Of a stretch of 64,000 bases of DNA, positions 17,623 to 26,898 are shown in pieces. The stretch is from a bacterium (GTDB taxonomy: Bacteria; Zhuqueibacterota; Zhuqueibacteria; Zhuqueibacterales; Zhuqueibacteraceae): contig JAKLJX010000003.1 of NCBI GenBank assembly GCA_023150945.1, positions 225,164-289,163 of the forward strand, given 5' to 3'. The notes under the pieces were generated by a model. The model did no database searches. It was not told where the DNA came from and was given only the letters and a program-made list of their open reading frames with translations. The first letter of the stretch is position 1, and the number at the start of each line of letters is the position of its first letter. A program made the position numbers and the translations under genes.

Positions 17623-17800
17623 ACCGGCGCGTCGCCGCGCGGCGGGCAGGTGGTCAACTGGTCTTGCGATGCACGGCTCATGAGTGCGAGTGACACCGGA
17701 ACTCCCGTCATCAACCGCCCAGCCCGCGCCCGGCGCCGGCCGCAAGCGCGGGATTCAGCGCCAGAGCCGGTGGGCCCGCGAACACCTCTTGGAATGCTGC

Positions 17801-18052
17801 ATGAACCCTTCTGAGAACTCCCCGTTTTCCACCCGCTTGTTGCCCCTGGTTGCCGTGCTGCTGCTCGGGTTGCTGATTTGGGTCAGCGATTATGCGCAAT
17901 GGGCGGTGCGCCTCACCATGGGTGCGCTCTTTTGCTCCATCATTTACTTGCGCGAGGAATCCAGCAGCGAGCGCTGGATTGCCATCGGCATCATCGCATT
18001 GGGGACCCTGCTCTCGCTGCTGCTGCCGGCAGACTTCCTCTCCCTGCGCTGA
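17801..18052 (+). CDS. Small integral membrane protein (83 aa)
   Basis: ATG 17801 begins MNPSENSPF, followed by two or three hydrophobic helices (LLPLVAVLLLGLLIWV, AVRLTMGALFCSIIYL, IAIGIIALGTLLSLLL). The last two are separated by a charged REESSSERW loop. I do not recognise the family. The frame is open back to 17684, but that part is arginine- and proline-rich and unlikely to be translated. Tail-to-tail with the minus-strand membrane gene at 18073. Confidence 0.55.
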   Translation: MNPSENSPFSTRLLPLVAVLLLGLLIWVSDYAQWAVRLTMGALFCSIIYLREESSSERWIAIGIIALGTLLSLLLPADFLSLR

Positions 18053-18072
18053 GCAGCCGGTCAGCGTTGTTC

Positions 18073-18606
18073 TCACGCGGGCCGGCGGCGCGTTCGTGCC
18101 TTGGCCGCGGCGCCTGCGCTCTCCTCCACCCGGCGTGCCCGCCACAAAAACCAGATCAAGCTCCCCAGCAAAAATGCCAGCAGGGCCTGCAAGCTCAAGA
18201 ACGAGACAAGCTTCAGCCAACTGAAAGCCGGATCGACGAAACGCACCAGCCAGCCCGCCGCTTCGTTGCCGAGCGCCGCAGCAAACGCCGCGATAATGAA
18301 GCCCCGCTTCAAGCCCGGTGAAAACGGTGAGAAGATCAACAAGTGCGTCAGCAGCAACACCACCAGGGCCATCATCGGCAGGTGCATGTGGGTGACTTCC
18401 AGCATCGATTGATAAGTGCGCGGCATGCGAAACTCCTCCTCCGCGCCCAGATAGTAGCTTGCAACCGAGGCCGGGGTCAAGTCCATCTTGGCAAAGTAAA
18501 GGCCGAAGTTCGTCAGCCAAAATCCAGCCAACAACAACGCTGCCAGCGTCAGTGTGAGACGCATCAAAGGGTGGCTTTGAAAGCCACCAGATTGCAGGTA
18601 TTTCAT
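18073..18606 (-). CDS. Membrane protein with four predicted helices, unknown function
   Basis: 177 residues. Helices are LTLAALLLAGFWLTNFGLY, HLPMMALVVLLLTHLLIF, GFIIAAFAAALGNEAAGWLV and LLAFLLGSLIWFLW. A conserved-looking TYQSMLEVTHMHLPMM segment carries two His at a membrane interface, and another His closes helix 2. These could be ligands for heme or metal, but this is speculation. ATG 18606 is fixed by GAGGAAAG five nt upstream; the open frame extends to 18816 without support. The tail is basic (RRRPA). The product is not recognised. Confidence 0.7.
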   Translation of the reverse strand: MKYLQSGGFQSHPLMRLTLTLAALLLAGFWLTNFGLYFAKMDLTPASVASYYLGAEEEFRMPRTYQSMLEVTHMHLPMMALVVLLLTHLLIFSPFSPGLKRGFIIAAFAAALGNEAAGWLVRFVDPAFSWLKLVSFLSLQALLAFLLGSLIWFLWRARRVEESAGAAAKARTRRRPA

Positions 18607-18945
18607 CCAGCTTTCCTCGATTTTCCTCTTGTGATTCGACACCGCTGCACTCGCCCCGGCATCGCAGACACCGGCCTGCCACGGCATGAAAACTTCTGAA
18701 CCGGTCTTGTTCAAGCCAGCCGCGGCGCCCCTGGCGCTGGCTGTTCGCGCGCGGCGCAGCCGGCCCGCATTTGCGATTGGGTCAAGGGAAGCTAAAAACT
18801 CCGCCCGGAAAATCAAGCAGGATTGCAGCAGCGCAGCAACTGCCGGCCGCCGCGCGGCGCGATTTCAGCCCATGTGCGGCGCTGATTTCGGCGGTTTGGG
18901 CGGCTTTTTGGCGGAAATGGGCACGCTCGCCGCGGTTCAGGTTGC

Positions 18946-18974
18946 TTGACTTTTACGGCAATTTTTCCTATCAT
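18946..18974 (+). promoter_or_regulatory. Sigma70-type promoter of the aldehyde dehydrogenase gene
   Basis: TTGACT (18946-18951) and TATCAT (18969-18974) are 17 bp apart. The start would be about 30 nt before GTG 19012. The remaining intergenic sequence (18607-18945) shows no gene. Confidence 0.55.
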
Positions 18975-19011
18975 CAAGCCTTCAAATGCCAACAAGTTAA
19001 CGGAGTCGCGC

Positions 19012-20499
19012 GTGCCCCACAGTTATCAGAACTACATCGCCGGTGCCTGGTGTGATGCCGCTGCCGGCGAACGTTTTGATAATCACAATCCCGCCCACTG
19101 GGATGAGATCGTTGGCACGTTCCCGGCTTCCAGTCACGTTGACGTTGGCAGGGCGGTGGCGGCCGCGCAGGCGGCCTTCGAGGGATGGCGTCTGACGCCG
19201 GCGCCCAAGCGTGGAGAGATCATCAAGCGTGCCGGTGATTTGCTGCTGCGCCACAAAGAAGACTTGGCGCGCCTGATGACCACAGAAATGGGAAAGGTAC
19301 TCAGCGAGACCCGCGGCGACGTACAGGAGGGCATCGATACCGCCTACTACGCCGCGAGCGAGGGCCGCCGGCTGTTTGGCTTCACCACCCCCTCGGAGTT
19401 GCCGGACAAATTCTGCATGTCCGTGCGCATGCCGGTGGGTGTGGCAGGCATCATCACGCCCTGGAATTTCCCTCTGGCAATTCCCACGTGGAAGATTTTT
19501 CCCGCGCTCGTTTGCGGCAATACCGTGGTGTTCAAACCCGCAAGTGACACGCCCGCCACGGCAACGCGCCTCGTTGAGCTGCTGTTGGATGCCGGTTTGC
19601 CGGCGGGAGTGATGCAACTGGTGCATGGTTCCGGCAGCCAGGCCGGCATCGCGCTGGTCGAGCACGCGCAGGTCAATCTGATCTCCTTTACCGGTTCCAC
19701 CGCAGTCGGAAAGCAAATCTCGGCGGCGGGCAGCCGCAGCCTCAAGCGCCTCTCGCTGGAATTGGGAGGCAAGAATGCGCAAATTGTGATGCCCGATGCC
19801 GATTTGGAACTGGCGCTGCAGGGTGTGTTGTGGGGCGCATTTGGCACCACCGGCCAGCGCTGCACCGCCACCAGCCGCTTGATCCTGCACGCAGCGATTC
19901 ACGACCAATTTCTGGCCATGCTGGTGCGGGAAACGGAGAAGCTGCGCCTAGGCAGCGGCCTTGAGCCGGACACGCAGGTAGGGCCGCTGATCAATTTTCC
20001 GCAGCGCGAGAGAGTGGCCGAGTACGTGCAGATCGGCAAGGCCGAAGGCGCGAAGCTGGAGACCGGCGGGGAAGTCCACACGGCCGGAGGCTGCCGCACC
20101 GGCGCGTTTTATCGCCCGACGATTTTCAGCGGCGTCGAACCGGGCATGCGCATTGCCCAGGAGGAAATTTTCGGACCGGTGCTGGCGGTGATCAAGATTC
20201 GCGATCTGGCTGAGTCGATTCGAGTCTTGAACGGTACGCCCTACGGTCTAAGCTCGTCGATCTACACGCGCGAGGTGAATGCCGCCTTTCGTGCGATGCG
20301 CGACTTGCAGGCGGGCATTACTTACATCAACGGCCCGACAATCGGTGCGGAGGCTCATCTGCCGTTCGGCGGGGTGAAGGAAACGGGGAACGGGCATCGC
20401 GAAGGCGGCTGGCCAGTTTATGATTTTTTCAGTGAAACCAAGACGATTTATGTCGATTATTCCGGCAAGCTGCAGCGCGCGCAGATTGACAACCAGTAA
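19012..20499 (+). CDS. NAD(P)-dependent aldehyde dehydrogenase
   Basis: 495 residues, ALDH superfamily. The coenzyme site has TPWNFPLAIP and FTGSTAVGK. The catalytic Glu lies in LELGGKNAQ. The nucleophile is C284 in GTTGQRCTATS, and the C-terminal segment EIFGPVLAV is present. The GQRCTATSR signature resembles alpha-ketoglutaric-semialdehyde-type dehydrogenases, but the substrate cannot be read from sequence. GTG 19012 is chosen because CGGAG lies 7 nt upstream and the protein then starts just before the family's NYIAGAW motif. Monocistronic or co-transcribed with rsmI, 30 bp downstream. Confidence 0.92.
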   Translation: MPHSYQNYIAGAWCDAAAGERFDNHNPAHWDEIVGTFPASSHVDVGRAVAAAQAAFEGWRLTPAPKRGEIIKRAGDLLLRHKEDLARLMTTEMGKVLSETRGDVQEGIDTAYYAASEGRRLFGFTTPSELPDKFCMSVRMPVGVAGIITPWNFPLAIPTWKIFPALVCGNTVVFKPASDTPATATRLVELLLDAGLPAGVMQLVHGSGSQAGIALVEHAQVNLISFTGSTAVGKQISAAGSRSLKRLSLELGGKNAQIVMPDADLELALQGVLWGAFGTTGQRCTATSRLILHAAIHDQFLAMLVRETEKLRLGSGLEPDTQVGPLINFPQRERVAEYVQIGKAEGAKLETGGEVHTAGGCRTGAFYRPTIFSGVEPGMRIAQEEIFGPVLAVIKIRDLAESIRVLNGTPYGLSSSIYTREVNAAFRAMRDLQAGITYINGPTIGAEAHLPFGGVKETGNGHREGGWPVYDFFSETKTIYVDYSGKLQRAQIDNQ

Positions 20500-20529
20500 G
20501 CTTCCACGCTGCCCCTGTGTTCCGTGCCC

Positions 20530-21306
20530 ATGATTCCCGCCGACCGACAAACGACCGTGCCGGGCGCGGGCGCCAACGCGGGGCGCGATCCTTCCGCCGG
20601 GCAGACCGGCCCGGCCGGGAAGTTGTTTCTGGTCGCCACCCCGATCGGCAATCTGCAGGATATTACGCTGCGCGCGCTGGAAACCTTGCGCGCGGTGGAT
20701 GTGATTGCGGCGGAGGACACGCGCCGTGCTGCCATTCTGCTGCAGCGCCATGACATTCACAAGCCGACGGTCAGCTATCACAATTTCAACGAACGGAAAG
20801 CCGCTCCACGTCTGATTGCCGCGCTCGCAGCCGGCAAGAATGTGGCACTGATTACCGACGCCGGTACCCCTGGAATCTCCGATCCCGCGTTCTATCTCGT
20901 GCGCCAGGCGCTTGCCCACGCACTGCCCATCGAGGCAATTCCCGGCCCGACGGCATTCGTGGCAGCGTTGATCCTTTCCGGTTTGCCCACCCATCGCTTC
21001 GTTTTCGAAGGATTTCCGCCGGTGAAAAAAGGCCGCCAGACCTTTTTCGAGGCGCTCAAACACGAACCCCGAACCATCGTGTTGTACGAAGCGCCGCAGC
21101 GCATCGTGCGCACGTTGACCACCATTCAGGAAGTCTGGGGAGACCGGCGCGCGGCGCTGGCTCGAGAGTTGACCAAGCTGCATGAGGAAGTGCTGCGCGG
21201 CCGCGTCACCGAGTTGCTGCACATGCTGGCCGCCCGCACGCTCAAGGGCGAATGCGTGCTGGTGCTCGAGGGGGCAGAGGAGGCGGCCACAGGCCGCGAA
21301 CACTAA
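20530..21306 (+). CDS. rsmI: 16S rRNA (cytidine-1402-2'-O)-methyltransferase RsmI
   Basis: 258 residues of the tetrapyrrole-methylase fold. Family motifs are LFLVATPIGNLQDITLRALE, AEDTRRAAILL, SYHNFNE, LITDAGTPGISDPA and IPGPTAFVAALILSGLP. It uses SAM to methylate C1402 in the ribosomal decoding centre. ATG 20530 or GTG 20524 both fit; about 30 residues precede the core and look non-conserved. The interval 21307-21484 has no gene. Confidence 0.95.
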   Translation: MIPADRQTTVPGAGANAGRDPSAGQTGPAGKLFLVATPIGNLQDITLRALETLRAVDVIAAEDTRRAAILLQRHDIHKPTVSYHNFNERKAAPRLIAALAAGKNVALITDAGTPGISDPAFYLVRQALAHALPIEAIPGPTAFVAALILSGLPTHRFVFEGFPPVKKGRQTFFEALKHEPRTIVLYEAPQRIVRTLTTIQEVWGDRRAALARELTKLHEEVLRGRVTELLHMLAARTLKGECVLVLEGAEEAATGREH

Positions 21307-21484
21307 CCGCCGGAGGGAAAGTGGCTGGAACCGGGGGGGCGGCATTGTCGCATGAAGGCAGGAAGCTCGCGCGTGCAGACGGATGGGGGCACATCACGAT
21401 GCCGGGCGGCGAACAAACCGCGCGCCCGCAGGCAGGAAGACGTAGAAGGCAGGTTATTCATCAAGAGAGGGATGGAACGCTGCT

Positions 21485-22120
21485 GTGAAACTCAACATCT
21501 TACCGGACGGCCTCAAGAACTGGTATCTCAAGCTCATCACCCCGATCGTCGACTATTTCATTTCACATCATTTGAATCCCAACTGGTTCACGACCATCGG
21601 CTTTGCGTTGAGCGTGGGAACCACCTACCTGTTTGCGATCGGCGAGTTGCGCCTGGCAGGCATCGCCGTGTTGCTGGCGGGAACCTTTGACATCATCGAC
21701 GGCCGGGTGGCGCGCGCCACCAATCGCGTTACCAAGTTCGGCGCACTCTACGACTCTGCGCTCGACCGCTACTCCGAAGTCTTCATGTTTTTTGGTCTGG
21801 CTTATTTCTATGTGCACATTGACCCGCGCGCGCTCTGGCGGCCAGTAGCTGTGGCGGTGGCGCTGGGCGGGTCGATGATGGTTAGCTACATCCGCGCCCG
21901 CGCCGAAGGCTTGGGCCTGGAATGCAAAGTCGGTATCATGCAGCGGCCGGAGCGCGTGGTCTCGCTCGGCTTCGGTGCCTTGATCGGCGAGCAGGTGCTC
22001 ACCTGGGTGATCATCGCCATCGCGATTCTCGCCAATTTCACCGCGATTCAACGGCTGTATCACATCTGGGCGATGGAAAACGGATCGAAAAGTGAACTGT
22101 TGACCGTGTCCCAGAAGTGA
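21485..22120 (+). CDS. CDP-alcohol phosphatidyltransferase, probable phosphatidylinositol-phosphate synthase
   Basis: 211 residues with about six membrane helices. The class I CDP-alcohol phosphotransferase signature DxxDGxxAR(8)GxxxDxxxD is complete: DIIDGRVARATNRVTKFGAL then DSALDRYSE. The enzyme joins a CDP-lipid to an alcohol at the inner membrane. The next gene is inositol-3-phosphate synthase, so the acceptor is probably myo-inositol phosphate, giving phosphatidylinositol phosphate. PgsA is the alternative on motif alone. GTG 21485 follows an AGAGAGGGATGG segment. Confidence 0.88.
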   Translation: MKLNILPDGLKNWYLKLITPIVDYFISHHLNPNWFTTIGFALSVGTTYLFAIGELRLAGIAVLLAGTFDIIDGRVARATNRVTKFGALYDSALDRYSEVFMFFGLAYFYVHIDPRALWRPVAVAVALGGSMMVSYIRARAEGLGLECKVGIMQRPERVVSLGFGALIGEQVLTWVIIAIAILANFTAIQRLYHIWAMENGSKSELLTVSQK

Positions 22121-22193
22121 GCGCCGCCCGCGGCAGCCGCACGGGTCGCCGGCCCGGCCGCGTCCGTTGCTGCCGCCTTGTTGGAACAGTCGT

Positions 22194-23570
22194 ATGGCAT
22201 TGGTTAAATCATCGCAGTCTCTACAACATTCGTTTCAGGAAATGGAGGCAGTTTTGGCTAATCCCGCAGTAAAAATCAAAGCCCCCACCGGCAAGCTCGG
22301 CATCTTGACGCCGGGCATGGGCGCGGTCACCACCACGTTCATTGCCGGCGTTGAAGCCGTGCGCCGCGGGCTGGCGCAACCGTTTGGCTCACTCACCCAG
22401 ATGGGCACCATCCGTCTCGGCAAGCGTACCGAGAAGCGCTCGCCTTTGATCAAAGACTTCGTGCCGCTCGCCAATCTCAATGACCTCGTGTTCGGCGGTT
22501 GGGACATTTTTGAAGATGATTGCTACGTGGCCGCAAAGAAAGCCGGCGTGCTCGACCGCAAGGATCTCGACCCGATCAAAGACACGCTCAGCGCCATCAA
22601 ACCGTGGAAAGCAGTGTTCCACAACGACTACGTCCGCCGCCTCTCCGGCACGCACGTGAAACAGGCTGATACCAAGTGGGACCTGGCGCAGATGGTGCGC
22701 GATGACATCATGAATTTCAAAGCCCAACACCAGCTCGACCGCCTGGTGATGTTGTGGTGCGGCAGCACGGAAATCTATCTGCAGCCCGAGCCGGTGCATC
22801 AGTCGCTGGCGGCGTTCGAGCAGGGCCTGCGCGACAATCACCCGGCCATCGCGCCGAGCATGATTTATGCCTATGCCGCGATCAAGGAAGGCATTCCCTA
22901 CGGCAACGGCGCGCCCAATCTCACCGCCGACATTCCGGCGCTCATCGAGCTGGCGAAACAGACCGAAACCCCGATCTGCGGCAAAGATTTCAAAACCGGG
23001 CAAACGCTGATGAAAACCATCCTCGCGCCCGGCTTGAAAGCGCGGCTGCTCGGCCTCTCCGGCTGGTTCTCCACCAACATTTTGGGCAATCGCGACGGCG
23101 AAGTGCTGGATGATCCCTACTCCTTCAAAACCAAGGAAGAGAGCAAGCTCTCGGTGCTGGAATACATCCTGCAGCCGGAAGTCTATCCGCAGCTCTACAA
23201 GGATTTCTATCACAAAGTGCGGATCAACTACTACCCGCCGCGCGGCGACAACAAGGAAAGCTGGGACAACATCGACATCTTCGGCTGGCTGGGCTATCCG
23301 ATGCAGATCAAGATCGATTTCCTGTGCCGCGACAGCATCCTGGCCGCGCCCATCGTGCTCGATCTCGTGCTCTTTCTCGACCTGGCCAAACGCGCCGGCA
23401 TGAAGGGCATTCAGGAGTGGCTGTCCTTCTACTTCAAAAGCCCGCAGACCGCGCCGAATCTGTATCCCGAGCACGACATCTTCATTCAGCTCATGAAGCT
23501 GAAGAACACCTTGCGCCACCTGCAGGGCGAAGAGCTTATCACGCATCTGGGGCTGGAGTATTACGATTGA
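22194..23570 (+). CDS. ino1: Inositol-3-phosphate synthase
   Basis: 458 residues. NAD-dependent isomerisation of glucose-6-phosphate to inositol-3-phosphate. Family features are LGILTPGMGAV near the start, WGGS-type segment LVMLWCGSTEIY, the catalytic-domain block GKDFKTGQTLMKTILAPGLK, WFSTNILGNRDG, and DSILAAPIVLDLV near the C-terminus. ATG 22194 has GGAA upstream; ATG 22242 is possible. It is 73 bp after the CDP-alcohol phosphotransferase on the same strand, so both very likely serve inositol lipid synthesis. Confidence 0.93.
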   Translation: MALVKSSQSLQHSFQEMEAVLANPAVKIKAPTGKLGILTPGMGAVTTTFIAGVEAVRRGLAQPFGSLTQMGTIRLGKRTEKRSPLIKDFVPLANLNDLVFGGWDIFEDDCYVAAKKAGVLDRKDLDPIKDTLSAIKPWKAVFHNDYVRRLSGTHVKQADTKWDLAQMVRDDIMNFKAQHQLDRLVMLWCGSTEIYLQPEPVHQSLAAFEQGLRDNHPAIAPSMIYAYAAIKEGIPYGNGAPNLTADIPALIELAKQTETPICGKDFKTGQTLMKTILAPGLKARLLGLSGWFSTNILGNRDGEVLDDPYSFKTKEESKLSVLEYILQPEVYPQLYKDFYHKVRINYYPPRGDNKESWDNIDIFGWLGYPMQIKIDFLCRDSILAAPIVLDLVLFLDLAKRAGMKGIQEWLSFYFKSPQTAPNLYPEHDIFIQLMKLKNTLRHLQGEELITHLGLEYYD

Positions 23571-23613
23571 TCGCCCCGGTGCGCAGCCCTCACAGCCATG
23601 TTGGAGGAGCTTC

Positions 23614-25047
23614 GTGCCGCGCTTAAACGCTGGTGCGTCGCGGTTCTCGCTGCGGAAACTCCTGCGGCGGGACCGCGGCCCGCATTCTCCAGACGGGCAT
23701 CCCGCGGACAAAGCAGAAGCCTCGCCGCTCGCCAACCTGCTCAAAACCTCGCTGCCAGCCGTGGTTGATCTCGCCTCGCAGACCATCACCTGGACGATCG
23801 AGTCGATCTTCATCGGCCGCCTGAGCGCGGCGGCTTTTGGCGGGTTTGGCATGGCGATTCAGGTCATCGTGTTATGTATGACGGTGCTGCTCACCTTCGT
23901 GGTGGGCAGCTCCCTCATCATCAACCGCAACCTGGGCGCCGGCGAGCGCCGGGAGGCCAACCACATCTTCGGGCAGACCATGATCATCGGCTCGATGATC
24001 GCCATTGGCCTGGCACTGTTTTGGTTCTTCGGGGCGACGCAAATTTTCAAACTGATCAAGGAAGGCGGCCAGGAAGCCGAGCATGCCGGCGTGATCTATC
24101 TGCGCACCATCGCAGTCTTCTCGCCCTTCATCATCACGAATTTCATCGCCCTGGGCGTGATCCGCGGCATCGGCGAGACCAAGTTTTCGATGATGATCAA
24201 CCTCGGCCTGAATGCGGTCAACCTGGTGCTCTCGCCGCTGTTGATTTTCGGCTGGCTCGGCTTGCCTCGCCTGGGCGTGCAGGGCGCTGCCGTCGCCGCC
24301 GGCATATCGCATACCCTCGGCTTCGTGGCCACTTACAATCTGCTGCGCAGCCGCAAGAGTATTCTCTTTCTCTCCTTGCGCGAGATGGCGCAGCCCAACC
24401 TCGCCACGCTGAAGCGGCTGTTCAAAGCGGGCTTTCCCACTACCATCGAGCAGTTGGTGTGGGCTTTCGGCCAGCTTGTGGTCACCAGTTTCGTGGCGGT
24501 GCTGGGCATCCATTTGCTTGCGGCGCATCAGGCCTTCATGCGCATTCAGGCCATTCTGTCGATGTTCTACATGGGGTTTGGCTTGGGTGCCATGACGCTG
24601 ATGGGCCGCAACCTGGGCGCCGAGCGGCGGCAACTCGCCGAGCGCACCGCTGAAGTCTCGGGCTGGGTGATGTATGCTTTTGTCATGGTTGTCGTGCTGT
24701 TGCTGTTCGTGTTCTCGCGGCCGATCTTGAGCATCTTCACCGCCGACCCCACCGTGATTCAGGTCGGCCTGTTTCCGCTCAAGGTGTTTGCCCTCACCCA
24801 GCTTCCCAAGGCGGTGAACGGCGTGTTGATGGGCAATTTGCGCGGGGCCGGCGATCTCAAATGGCTGATGTGGCTCAGCATCGCCGCCGTGTTCGCTCTC
24901 GAAATCGGCGCCAACATTGTGGTGGCGTTTTGGCTCGGGTGGGGCTTGTGGGGCTTGTGGCTGGTGCACATGTCGGATGAGACCATTCGCTTTGCGGCCA
25001 ATTTCTGGCGCTTCAATCGGGGCAAATGGAAATTTCTGCATCTCTGA
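23614..25047 (+). CDS. MATE-family efflux protein
   Basis: 477 residues with twelve predicted membrane helices in two homologous halves. The first half opens with LANLLKTSLPAVVDLASQTITWTIESIFIGRL; the second with LKRLFKAGFPTTIEQLVWAFGQL. GTG 23614 has GGAGGAG five nt upstream. MATE proteins export drugs, metabolites or lipid-linked compounds using Na+ or H+. It lies 43 bp after ino1 on the same strand. A link to inositol lipid movement is only a guess. Confidence 0.92.
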   Translation: MPRLNAGASRFSLRKLLRRDRGPHSPDGHPADKAEASPLANLLKTSLPAVVDLASQTITWTIESIFIGRLSAAAFGGFGMAIQVIVLCMTVLLTFVVGSSLIINRNLGAGERREANHIFGQTMIIGSMIAIGLALFWFFGATQIFKLIKEGGQEAEHAGVIYLRTIAVFSPFIITNFIALGVIRGIGETKFSMMINLGLNAVNLVLSPLLIFGWLGLPRLGVQGAAVAAGISHTLGFVATYNLLRSRKSILFLSLREMAQPNLATLKRLFKAGFPTTIEQLVWAFGQLVVTSFVAVLGIHLLAAHQAFMRIQAILSMFYMGFGLGAMTLMGRNLGAERRQLAERTAEVSGWVMYAFVMVVVLLLFVFSRPILSIFTADPTVIQVGLFPLKVFALTQLPKAVNGVLMGNLRGAGDLKWLMWLSIAAVFALEIGANIVVAFWLGWGLWGLWLVHMSDETIRFAANFWRFNRGKWKFLHL

Positions 25048-25123
25048 CCGCCGCGGCGGCAATCCGCGCGGCAGCGCTGCCAACTGATGAGAGTTTGATA
25101 CCGGGAAGTGTTCTCGATTGTCC

Positions 25124-25759
25124 ATGACTGGCCTTTTCATCTCCTTCGAAGGCATCGATTGCTCCGGCAAGAGCGAGCAGAGCCGGCGGCTGGTTGACCG
25201 GCTGCGCCAGGCCGGCTACACCGAGGTCGAATTCGTGCGCGAGCCGGGCGGCGTCGAAATTGCGGAGGCCATCCGCCGCATCCTGCTCGACACCCGCCAC
25301 CATGGCCTCCATGATCGCACCGAGATTCTGCTGTATTCCGCAGCGCGCGCGCAAATCACCGCCGAGCGCATTTTGCCGGCGCTGGCAGCGGGCCGCCTCG
25401 TGGTGGCGGACCGCTACGTCGATTCCACCACCGTCTATCAGGGCCACGGCCGCGGCCTCGATCTCGACTTCGTCCAGGCGGTGAATCGATTTGCCACGCA
25501 AGGCACGCTGCCCCGGGTGACGTTCCTCATCGACTTGCCGGTGGCGGTGGCGCAGGCCCGCCAGCAGCGCAATGGCCTCATCAAAGACCGCCTGGAAAGC
25601 GAAGGCGACGAGTTTCACCGGCGCGTGCGCCAGGCCTATCTGCAACTCGCGGCGCGCGAGCCGCAACGCTTCATCGTCATCAACGGTGAGCAAGATATCG
25701 CTGCCATCAGCGCCGAAGTGGATCAACACTTACGCCAGCGATTTGGATTGCAAGTATAG
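25124..25759 (+). CDS. tmk: Thymidylate kinase
   Basis: 211 residues. P-loop GIDCSGKSEQ (family form GxDGxGKxT), DR-Y motif VADRYVDSTTVYQGHGRGL, and a LID region RQQRNGLIKDRLESEGDEF with the DR-E motif. It phosphorylates dTMP to dTDP. The Cys-Ser at the centre of the P-loop and Glu after GKS are slightly unusual. ATG 25124 is preferred over the in-frame TTG 25118. The ribosome site is weak. Confidence 0.93.
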   Translation: MTGLFISFEGIDCSGKSEQSRRLVDRLRQAGYTEVEFVREPGGVEIAEAIRRILLDTRHHGLHDRTEILLYSAARAQITAERILPALAAGRLVVADRYVDSTTVYQGHGRGLDLDFVQAVNRFATQGTLPRVTFLIDLPVAVAQARQQRNGLIKDRLESEGDEFHRRVRQAYLQLAAREPQRFIVINGEQDIAAISAEVDQHLRQRFGLQV

Positions 25760-25843
25760 ACTCCTGGTTACGGCCGGGAAGCGCTGCCCGGCCGCCCATC
25801 TCCGAATTCAGGCTGATCACTCAGACAGCGGAGGGCAAAGACC

Positions 25844-26722
25844 ATGTTCGGTTCCGTGATCCTGGAGATTGCGATTGGCCTGATTTTGGTGTATCTTCTG
25901 CTCGGCCTGATCTGCACGGCCATCAATGAGTTGGTGGCGCAGGCCCTGCAGTTGCGCGCTCGCACGCTCGCGGACGGCATTCGCAATCTGCTCGCCGATT
26001 CGAACTATGAGGGCCTGGCAAAACAGGTCTACAGCCATCATCTCATCAAGGCCTTCTATCGGCGCGGCGAAAAGCCTTCCTATCTGCCGTCGCATTCGTT
26101 TGCCGCGGCTCTGCTCGACGTCGTCACGCGCGACCACAGCGGCCAGGTGCAGGATCTCAAAACCGCGGTCGAGAAACTGCCCAACGAAAAAGTGAAGCAG
26201 GTGTTGCGTGTGTTTGTCGATCAGACCGCGGGCAATGCGCTGCAGGTGCAGAAACAGATCGAGCAATGGTTCAATGACGCCGCCGATCGCATGTCGGGCT
26301 GGTACAAACGCCGCATCCAAAAGATCACCTTGTTCTTCGCCTGTTTGGTGACGGTCTTGATCAATGCCGATACCGTGATGATCGCCAACAACCTGGCGCA
26401 GGATTCGGTGTTGCGCGCTGCCGTGGTGGCGCAGGCCGAGAGTCATCTGCGGCAGTCCGCTGCCGCTGACAGCGCCGGCACTGTCACCGCCATCCGCAAT
26501 CTGCAGGAGATCAAGAAGATCGGCCTGGTCATCGGCTGGGAACATGACCGCACGCAGGATTGGCAGTGGATCACCAAAGTCATCGGCCTGATCCTGACGG
26601 CGCTGGCCGCCTCGCTCGGCGCGCCCTTTTGGTTTGATTTGTTGAATCGGGTGGTGAATCTGCGCGGCACCGGCAAGACGCCGGCCGCGGCCGTGGAAAC
26701 GGCGAAGCCGGCCGCGACTTGA
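25844..26722 (+). CDS. Conserved membrane protein, unknown function
   Basis: 292 residues. An N-terminal helix (ILEIAIGLILVYLLLGLICTAINELVAQ) is followed by a soluble helical region of about 120 aa with a charged coiled segment. A second helix is LFFACLVTVLINADTVMIANNL, and a C-terminal helix follows (KVIGLILTALAASLGAPFWFDLLNRVVNLRG). The AASLGAPFWFDLLN segment near the C-terminus looks like a family signature I have seen in uncharacterised membrane proteins of several phyla. GGAGGG-type pairing lies just upstream of ATG 25844. Function unknown. Confidence 0.8.
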   Translation: MFGSVILEIAIGLILVYLLLGLICTAINELVAQALQLRARTLADGIRNLLADSNYEGLAKQVYSHHLIKAFYRRGEKPSYLPSHSFAAALLDVVTRDHSGQVQDLKTAVEKLPNEKVKQVLRVFVDQTAGNALQVQKQIEQWFNDAADRMSGWYKRRIQKITLFFACLVTVLINADTVMIANNLAQDSVLRAAVVAQAESHLRQSAAADSAGTVTAIRNLQEIKKIGLVIGWEHDRTQDWQWITKVIGLILTALAASLGAPFWFDLLNRVVNLRGTGKTPAAAVETAKPAAT

Positions 26723-26898
26723 ACGGCGCAGCTTCGTTTTCACCCGACAACCTCATCGTTGGTTTGGCAGTGTCGAGTTGGCGGATTACTCCTCCAATCG
26801 TATCATCCCGTAGTTGTTCGTTGTCTCCGCCCTTGCAGGCGGCTGTCTCTATTCGTGGTCTGCCCGCCGGGCAGTTGAATCAGCAAGGAGTCATGCGC

